From contig CAMNHH010000023.1 in the NCBI GenBank assembly GCA_946539175.1, forward strand, positions 1-19,314: DNA of 19,314 nt. Direction: 5' to 3'. The translations under genes were made by a program, and so were the position numbers. The DNA is from an uncultured Clostridia bacterium (GTDB lineage: Bacteria; Bacillota; Clostridia; Oscillospirales; Oscillospiraceae). The notes beneath the pieces are model-generated. The model searched no databases and was not told the origin of the DNA. It saw only the letters and a list, made by a program, of their open reading frames with translations. Positions 13,896 to 19,314 of this stretch are shown here, one piece after another (the first letter of the stretch is position 1; each line of letters opens with the position of its first letter).

Positions 13896-15119
13896 ATGAA
13901 AATGATTCACCTGTCCGACCTTCATCTGGGTAAATCCCTCCACGGGATCTCTCTGCTGGATTCCGGCGACCAGCCCCATTGGGTGGAGGCGTTTTTGAAG
14001 CTCTGCGGCTCCCGTCGGCCCGACGCGGTGCTGATCGCCGGGGACATCTATGACCGGGCCGCCCCCGGCGGCGGGGCCGTGGAGCTGCTGAGCCGCCTGC
14101 TGACGGGGCTGCGCGAGCTGGAGATCCCGGTGCTGCTGATTCCGGGCAACCATGACTCCCCCCAGCGGCTGAGCTTTGTTTCCGGTCTTTTATCCAGGCA
14201 GGGGCTGCACATCGCCCCGCCTCTCAAGGCCCCAGGGACTCTGCGCCGGGTAACGCTGGAGGACGAATACGGGCCCGTGGACTTCTGGCTGATGCCCTAC
14301 GTCTTCCCCGCCCTGGCGGGAGAGGCGCTGGGAAGGGAGTTCCGGGACTACGACGCCGCGGTCCGGGGGCTGCTGGCCGCCCAGGAGATCGACTTCTCCC
14401 GGCGGAACGTGCTGCTGGCCCATCAGAACGTGACCGTGGGCGGCCGGGAGGGCGAGCGGGGCGGCTCCGAGTCCATGGTGGGCGGCGTGGGCCAGGTGGA
14501 CTGCAGCGCCTTTGACGGCTTTGACTACGTGGCCCTGGGCCACATTCACGCGGGCTACGCCGTGGGACGCCCCGAGCTCCGCTACGCGGGCTCCCCCCTG
14601 TGCTATCACTTCAACGAGACCAGGCAGGCGGCCAAGGGGCCCCTGCTGGTGGAGCTGGGCCCCAAGGGCGCGGCCGTTCTCACGGAGCTGCTGCCCATCC
14701 CGCCCCTGCACCCCCTGCGGGCCGTGGAGGGGGACTACGAAAGCCTCCGGGCCGCCGAGGCGGAACGGACAGAGCGGCAGGAATTTGTCAGCGTGACTCT
14801 GACGGACCGGCGGGTGACCCCGGAGCTGACGGAGGCCCTGCGGCGGCTCTACGACCTCAAGGGCAGCCTGCTGATGGAGCTGCGCTCCACCTGGCAGGAA
14901 TCCGACGCCCGGGGAGACCTGAACGCCGCGGCCCTGCGGGAGCAGGGGCTGGCGGAGCTTTTCGCCGGGTTCTACGCCCGGCGCAGCGGTGGGACGGAGC
15001 CGGAGCCGGAGGAGCTGGCCCTGCTGCGGACCGCCGCGGCTCTGGCCGAGCGGGCGGACACCGGCGCGGAGCCGGAAGCGGAGCAGATGGATGCTCTCAT
15101 CAAGGAGGCGCTGAAATGA
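13896..15119 (+). CDS. sbcD: SbcD, nuclease subunit of the SbcCD (Mre11-Rad50 type) complex
   Basis: Mn2+-dependent calcineurin-like phosphodiesterase, 407 aa from the ATG at 13896 (GAGGTG 6 nt upstream; an in-frame GTG at 13887 is less likely). All phosphoesterase motifs are present: SDLHLGK with Asp8 and His10, GDIYDRA with Asp50, GNHDS with Asn85, His86 and Asp87, LLAHQNV with His176, and ALGHIHAGY with His216 and His218. With SbcC it cuts hairpins and protein-blocked DNA ends. The capping domain follows (about 240-330), then a Glu-rich C-terminus that would bind SbcC. Stop overlaps the sbcC ATG (ATGA, 15116-15119), so translation is coupled. Confidence 0.96.
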   Translation: MKMIHLSDLHLGKSLHGISLLDSGDQPHWVEAFLKLCGSRRPDAVLIAGDIYDRAAPGGGAVELLSRLLTGLRELEIPVLLIPGNHDSPQRLSFVSGLLSRQGLHIAPPLKAPGTLRRVTLEDEYGPVDFWLMPYVFPALAGEALGREFRDYDAAVRGLLAAQEIDFSRRNVLLAHQNVTVGGREGERGGSESMVGGVGQVDCSAFDGFDYVALGHIHAGYAVGRPELRYAGSPLCYHFNETRQAAKGPLLVELGPKGAAVLTELLPIPPLHPLRAVEGDYESLRAAEAERTERQEFVSVTLTDRRVTPELTEALRRLYDLKGSLLMELRSTWQESDARGDLNAAALREQGLAELFAGFYARRSGGTEPEPEELALLRTAAALAERADTGAEPEAEQMDALIKEALK

Positions 15120-18100
15120 AACCGATTTGCCTGGAGATGACCGCCTTCGGCTCCTACGCGGAGCACACGGTCCTTCCCTTTGAGCAGCTGCGGCAGGGGC
15201 TGTATCTGGTGACCGGAGACACCGGCGCGGGCAAGACCACCATCTTCGACGCCATCGTCTTCGCCCTCTACGGCAGGGCCAGCGGCAAGGACCGGACCCC
15301 GGACATGCTCCACTCCGATCTGACGGACAAGGGGACGGACACGGTGGTGAAGCTGCGCTTTTCCCAGGGAGGAAAGGAATATGCCGTCACCCGCAGCATC
15401 CATTTCCCCAAAAAACGGGGGTCGGAGGGAAGCTACGGAGCCCCGGAGATCCGGGCCCAGCTGACGGGCCAGGGGCTGGACCCCGTGGAGGGAGCCTCCG
15501 CCGTCAGCAGCGCCTGCGAGGGGCTGCTGGGGCTCAACGCGGAGCAGTTCCGCAAGATCGTTATGCTGGCCCAGGGAGAATTCCGGGATTTTCTGAAGGC
15601 GGACAGCGACAAAAAGTCTGAGATCCTGGGGAAGCTCTTCGACAGCTCCACCTACGTCTGGTATCAGAAGCTGCTGGACGGCGCCGCAAAGCGGCTGGAG
15701 CAGCGGCGGAGCGGAGACCGGGAGCGGCTGAAGCTGCTGCTGGAGACCCGTCTTGTCCTGCCCCCGGAGGCGAACCCGACGGACTTTCTGCCGGACGAGC
15801 CCGCTCTGACGGAGCGGCTGGACGAGCTGCTGGCCCGGGAACGCGAGAAATATGAGGCGCTGACCCTCCGGCTGGGGGAGCTGCAGCGGCAGCGGGACGG
15901 TCTCATCGTCCGGCAGACCGCCGGCGAGGCTCTGAACCGGGACCTGGACCGGCTGGAAGCGGGAGAAGCCCGGCTGGCCCAGCTGGAGGCCCAGCACGCC
16001 GTCATGGAGGACCGCCGGGCCGGGATGGAACGGGCCGAGCTGGCCCTGCGCCGGGCCCTGCCCGCCCTGCGGGAGGCAGAGCGGGCGGCAAAGGACCGGG
16101 ACGAGGCGCTCAGAACCCGGGACCGGCTGGAGCGGGACCGCGCCGAAAAGGAGCAGGCCTATCAGAGCGCTCTGGCGCGACGGGTCGGTGACGAGGCTCT
16201 GACCCGTCGCCGGGACGGAATCAACACCCAGCGTGCGGAGCTGGACCGGCAGCTGGGGCTGTTTTCTGAGCTGGCGCAGGCGGAGCTGCGTCTGAAGACG
16301 GCCCAGTCCGCCCGGAGTGCCTGCCTGGCCAGGCAAAACAATCTGACCCAGGCTCTGGACCGGCAGGAGCAGGCCCGGCAGGCGGCGCAGACAGCCCTGG
16401 CCGGGCTGGAGGAGGCGGACCTTCGGGCCGCAGAGGCCCTGCGGGAGGCCACCGAAGCCGGACGGATCGTCACGGCTCTGGCCGGGCCGGGCGGCGTCCG
16501 GGAGCGAATGGAGCACCTGATCCGGCAGGAAAGCGTCCTGGCGGACCAGGATCGGAGATACGGGGACTTCCTTGGAATCGTGCTGGAGGCTCGGAATCAC
16601 TCCGATCTGCTCTACCGCCGCTTTTTGGCGGGACAGGCCGGTCTGCTGGCCGCGGAGCTGCGGCAGCGGGTGGAATCCGACGGCCAGGGGCTCTGCCCCG
16701 TCTGCGGCAGTCGTCTGGGGCCGGAGCATCTGGGCCGACTGGCCCACGCCGACGCGGAAATTCCCAGCCAGGAGACCGTGGAGGCCGCCCGGAGGGCGGC
16801 GGAGGAACGGGAGAAGGAGCGCCAGCGGAAGAAGGAGAAGCTGGACGGGCTCCACAGCAAGCTGATCTCGGACCGGGAGCTGCTTGTCCACACGGCCGGG
16901 GAGCTGCTTCCCGACTGCAAAAGCTGGGAGCTTCTCACCGCGCCGGGCTGGCTGGAGCGCATGGAGGCCGAAGCCGCTGCCAGGAGCCGGACCGCCCGGC
17001 AAAAGCTGGAGGCGGCCCGGAATGCCCAGGCCCGGCGGGACGAGCATCGCAAGCGGCGCGACGAGGCCGAGTCCGCCCTGGAATCGCTGCGGCGGGACCG
17101 GGAGGCCCTCAACGCCGAGCTGAGCCGACAGGAAAGCGCCTGCGGCGCGGCAGCCCGGGAGACCGAGCTGCTGCGCCGGCAGCTCCGCTGGCCCGACGAG
17201 GCCCGGGCCCGGGACGCCGCGGAAGCCCTGAAGCGGGAGGCCGCGGAGATCGACGCCCAGCTTCGGGACCATGAAAGCGCCGAGAAGCGGAGCAAGGGGG
17301 AGCTGGATCTGGCGGACGGCCAGCTTCGGCACGCCCGGGAGCAGCTGGAGCTCCGGCAGGCCGCGGCACTGGAGTGCGCCGCCGCCCGGGACGCGGCCCT
17401 GGCGGAAACGGGCTTCCCCGATGCCGGGGCCGTGGCAGAAGCCCTGCTCCCCTGCCGGGGTCTGGACCCGGAGCTTTGGCTGAGCCGGGAGCGCCAGGCC
17501 CTCAGCGACTATCAACACGAAGCGCAGAGCCTGGGCGAGCGCCTGGGGACGCTGCGGGAGCAGACCGCGGGCAGACAGCGCGCGGATCTGGAGGCTCTGG
17601 CGCAGAGCTTCGCCCGGACGGACGAAACGTGCAGGACCCTGCAGGCGGAAAGCCAGGCCCTGGGCCAATGGCTGGAGCATACCGCCCAGGTCCGCAGCCG
17701 GGCCGGAGCGCTTTTGCAGACGCTGTCCTCCACCGAGGCCGCCTGGCGGCGGCTGAGCCGCCTGGGCAGCTGCGCCGCGGGCAGCACCGGAGCTGGGGGC
17801 AAGCTGAGCTTTGAGCGCTACGTGATGGGCGTGGTCTTCCGGGAGATCCTGGAGATGGCCAACCGCCGCCTGGACCGGATCAGCGGCGGCCGCTACGAAC
17901 TGGTCCACCAGGCCGCCGCCAACCGGGCCAACGCCTCGGCGGGACTGGAGGTGGAGGTACTGGATCTGACCACCGGCAAGCAGCGGCCCTCCGCCTCCCT
18001 CTCCGGCGGCGAGGCCTTCTATACCTCTCTGGCTCTGGCCCTGGGCCTTTCGGACGTGGTCCAGGCCCACGCCGGGGGCATGAAGCTGGAGGCCCTGTTC

Positions 18101-18289
18101 ATCGACGAGGGCTTCGGCAGCCTGGACGAGGACATGCTGGGCAACGCCCTGGCGGTGCTGAACGACCTGACCCAGGGCAATCGACTGGTGGGCATCATCT
18201 CCCACGTGGATAAGCTGGGGGCCAGCATTCCCCAGAAGATCCTGGTCAGCCACAGCCCCAACGGCAGCAAGCTGCGGATCATCGTATGA
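15116..18289 (+). CDS. sbcC: SbcC, SMC-like ATPase subunit of the SbcCD complex
   Basis: 1057 aa, close to the usual length for SbcC. Walker A GDTGAGKT at 34-41, then FDAIVFALYGR and LLGLNAEQFRKIVMLAQGEFRDFL (Q-loop region). A long Arg/Glu/Ala-rich coiled coil runs to the zinc hook CPVC (Cys527, Cys530) and back. At the C-terminus are the ABC signature LSGGE (962-966) and the Walker B segment ALFIDEGFGSLDED with Asp997 and Glu998, followed by the IISHVDKL switch. ATP-driven engagement of two heads controls SbcD. The ATG overlaps the sbcD stop and has AAGGAGG 8 nt upstream. An in-frame open stretch reaches upstream into sbcD but is not protein-like. Confidence 0.96.
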   Translation: MKPICLEMTAFGSYAEHTVLPFEQLRQGLYLVTGDTGAGKTTIFDAIVFALYGRASGKDRTPDMLHSDLTDKGTDTVVKLRFSQGGKEYAVTRSIHFPKKRGSEGSYGAPEIRAQLTGQGLDPVEGASAVSSACEGLLGLNAEQFRKIVMLAQGEFRDFLKADSDKKSEILGKLFDSSTYVWYQKLLDGAAKRLEQRRSGDRERLKLLLETRLVLPPEANPTDFLPDEPALTERLDELLAREREKYEALTLRLGELQRQRDGLIVRQTAGEALNRDLDRLEAGEARLAQLEAQHAVMEDRRAGMERAELALRRALPALREAERAAKDRDEALRTRDRLERDRAEKEQAYQSALARRVGDEALTRRRDGINTQRAELDRQLGLFSELAQAELRLKTAQSARSACLARQNNLTQALDRQEQARQAAQTALAGLEEADLRAAEALREATEAGRIVTALAGPGGVRERMEHLIRQESVLADQDRRYGDFLGIVLEARNHSDLLYRRFLAGQAGLLAAELRQRVESDGQGLCPVCGSRLGPEHLGRLAHADAEIPSQETVEAARRAAEEREKERQRKKEKLDGLHSKLISDRELLVHTAGELLPDCKSWELLTAPGWLERMEAEAAARSRTARQKLEAARNAQARRDEHRKRRDEAESALESLRRDREALNAELSRQESACGAAARETELLRRQLRWPDEARARDAAEALKREAAEIDAQLRDHESAEKRSKGELDLADGQLRHAREQLELRQAAALECAAARDAALAETGFPDAGAVAEALLPCRGLDPELWLSRERQALSDYQHEAQSLGERLGTLREQTAGRQRADLEALAQSFARTDETCRTLQAESQALGQWLEHTAQVRSRAGALLQTLSSTEAAWRRLSRLGSCAAGSTGAGGKLSFERYVMGVVFREILEMANRRLDRISGGRYELVHQAAANRANASAGLEVEVLDLTTGKQRPSASLSGGEAFYTSLALALGLSDVVQAHAGGMKLEALFIDEGFGSLDEDMLGNALAVLNDLTQGNRLVGIISHVDKLGASIPQKILVSHSPNGSKLRIIV

Positions 18290-18307
18290 GGAAATCGGGA
18301 ACAGCGC

Positions 18308-18357
18308 GTAAGGAATCGGCAATCGCGTCACGCTTGCCGATTCCTTACTCCTTATTT
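18308..18357 (+). terminator. Terminator of sbcDC, 15-bp perfect stem
   Basis: GTAAGGAATCGGCAA (18308-18322) and its exact reverse complement (18334-18348) around an 11-nt loop, followed by TCCTTATTTT on the plus strand. It starts 19 nt after the sbcC stop. The right arm contains the stop codon of the minus-strand small gene, so the hairpin probably serves the convergent ends of both transcripts, though no T-run is seen in the minus direction. Confidence 0.65.
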
Positions 18358-18506
18358 TGCCCGGCCAGGGCCTGGAGGGACAGCTCTCCGGCCAGCTTGA
18401 ACAGGGCGTCGGAGAGCACGGTCTCCACGGGCTTCCCCGCCGCCCAGGCGATCTCGGCGTAGAATTCCGCCGCGGCCTCTTCCAGCAAAATGGTGACAGG
18501 GACCAT
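18345..18506 (-). CDS. Small ribbon-helix-helix-like protein
   Basis: 53 aa, not a gene I recognise by name. The start is ATG at 18506 with TGGAGG about 5 nt upstream. The sequence begins with a short beta-type strand (VPVTILL, 2-8), then helix EEAAAEFYAEIAWAA (9-23), a turn at GKP (24-26), and helix VETVLSDALFKLAGELSLQAL (27-47). Strand-helix-turn-helix in about 45 residues is the plan of ribbon-helix-helix proteins, which are DNA-binding antitoxins or small regulators. No toxin gene lies next to it: sbcC ends 56 bp away on the other strand, and upstream is proS on the other strand. Coding by start site, length and composition; function unproven. Confidence 0.6.
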   Translation of the reverse strand: MVPVTILLEEAAAEFYAEIAWAAGKPVETVLSDALFKLAGELSLQALAGQNKE

Positions 18507-18577
18507 AACGACCTCCATAGAGGAAAAAAACGATCCGACAGGCCCTGAATTGGGCCCGTTTTATCCTATGCCCGGGC

Positions 18578-18596
18578 TTGACAAACGTGATATAAT
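18578..18596 (+). promoter_or_regulatory. Probable proS promoter with extended -10
   Basis: A perfect TATAAT (18591-18596) is preceded by TG one base upstream (18588-18589), an extended -10 element. A perfect TTGACA (18578-18583) is present but only 7 nt from TATAAT, too close to act as its -35. Start would be near 18603, leaving a leader of about 35 nt with no room for a T-box. Confidence 0.5.
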
Positions 18597-18638
18597 ATAT
18601 GAAGCAATTTTATACAGTCTTGAAAGGAAGATAAGACT

Positions 18639-19314
18639 ATGGCAAAGGATAAGAAAATGGACAAACGGGTGGAGCAGATCACCGACATGGAGCAGGACTT
18701 CGCCCAGTGGTTCACCGACGTATGCAAGAAGGCGGAACTCATCGACTACTCCTCCATCAAGGGCATCTTCATCTACCGGCCCTACGGCTACGCCATCTGG
18801 GAAAACATCCAGCGGATCCTGGATGCGGAGTTCAAGAAGAACGGCGTGGAGAACGTCTATATGCCCATGCTGATTCCCGAGTCCCTGCTGCAGAAGGAAA
18901 AGGATCACGTGGAGGGCTTCGCCCCCGAGTGCGCCTGGGTCACCATGGGCGGCTCCGAGAAGCTGGAGGAGCGCTACTGCATCCGCCCCACCTCCGAGAC
19001 CCTCTTCTGCGAGCACTTCAAGAACGTCATCCACTCCCACCGGGATCTGCCCATGAAGTATAACCAGTGGTGCTCCGTGCTCCGCTGGGAGAAGACCTCC
19101 CGTCCCTTCCTGCGCCACCGGGAATTCCTGTGGCAGGAGGGCCACACCATGCACGCCAGCGCCGAGGACGCGGAGCAGTTCACCAAGACCATGCTGAACG
19201 TCTACGCGGATTTCTGTGAGAACGTGCTGGCCATGCCCGTCACCCGGGGTCAGAAGACCGAAAAGGAAAAGTTCAACGGCGCCGAGGCCACCTACACCAT
19301 CGAGTGCATGATGC
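18639..19314 (+). CDS. proS: Prolyl-tRNA synthetase, archaeal/eukaryote-type (5' part)
   Basis: The first 225 codons are present; the gene runs off the right edge. Class II synthetase that charges tRNA-Pro. FAQWFTDVCKKAELIDYSSI (21-40) and IYRPYGYAIWENIQ (45-58) are typical of the shorter ProRS type without the bacterial editing insert between motifs 2 and 3, found in archaea, eukaryotes and many Clostridia. Then MPMLIPESLLQKEKDHVEGF (76-93 region), the proline-site loop RPTSET (116-121), motif 2 LRWE with Arg149, and FLRHREFLWQEGHT to His169-Thr170. The ATG at 18639 is preceded by AAAGGAAG. It is not translationally linked to any neighbour in the window. Confidence 0.93.
   Translation, partial: MAKDKKMDKRVEQITDMEQDFAQWFTDVCKKAELIDYSSIKGIFIYRPYGYAIWENIQRILDAEFKKNGVENVYMPMLIPESLLQKEKDHVEGFAPECAWVTMGGSEKLEERYCIRPTSETLFCEHFKNVIHSHRDLPMKYNQWCSVLRWEKTSRPFLRHREFLWQEGHTMHASAEDAEQFTKTMLNVYADFCENVLAMPVTRGQKTEKEKFNGAEATYTIECMM

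Noticed and set aside
14600..15115. Upstream in-frame extension of SbcC through sbcD
   Set aside because: The translation is Gly/Pro/Arg-rich and lies inside sbcD in another frame; the conserved SbcC N-terminus begins at the ATG at 15116 with a good ribosome binding site.
18597..18638. T-box or other riboswitch before proS
   Set aside because: The leader between the promoter and the ATG is only about 35-40 nt and has no T-box specifier stem or antiterminator.

Overview
The window is a high-GC chromosomal segment of a Gram-positive anaerobe. It is most likely a member of the Clostridia, in the Oscillospiraceae/Ruminococcaceae range, from a gut-type habitat. This rests on strong AGGAGG-type ribosome binding sites, a clostridial-style F-ATPase operon, an oxygen-sensitive iron-sulfur serine dehydratase, an SLH-anchored secreted protein and an archaeal/eukaryote-type prolyl-tRNA synthetase. 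The genus is an inference; no rRNA is present.

Positions 240-7743 (minus strand) hold one complete F1Fo ATP synthase operon, atpZ-atpI-atpB-atpE-atpF-atpH-atpA-atpG-atpD-atpC. It has one clear promoter (7715-7743) and a hairpin terminator (193-218). Two features stand out. Subunit a (atpB) carries about 127 extra residues with about four predicted membrane helices between its essential arginine helix and its last helix. Subunit c (atpE) has glutamates in both helices (Glu31 and Glu64), the two-carboxylate arrangement known from a Na+-driven rotor of Fusobacterium. Together they suggest a non-standard, possibly Na+-coupled, ion path.

Positions 7812-10262 hold a secreted protein with a CHAP/NlpC-like cysteine amidase core and three SLH domains, with its own promoter and terminator. 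Upstream of it is a roughly 395-bp gene-poor gap with hairpins and a possible 14-residue peptide.

Positions 10273-11872 (minus strand) hold a two-gene unit (alpha/beta hydrolase, then a deoxyinosine-type DNA glycosylase), preceded by a tRNA-Gly(CCC) gene with its own promoter and terminator. Positions 11940-12555 hold a decayed pstS-like gene and a patch of palindromic direct repeats. A single-chain L-serine dehydratase (12556-13767, minus) is divergent from the sbcD-sbcC DNA repair nuclease operon (13896-18289, plus). The right end carries a 53-residue ribbon-helix-helix-like small gene (minus) and the start of proS, cut by the window edge.

Most of the window is housekeeping. The unusual material is the ATP synthase membrane sector, the repeat/pseudogene patch and the small unexplained ORFs.
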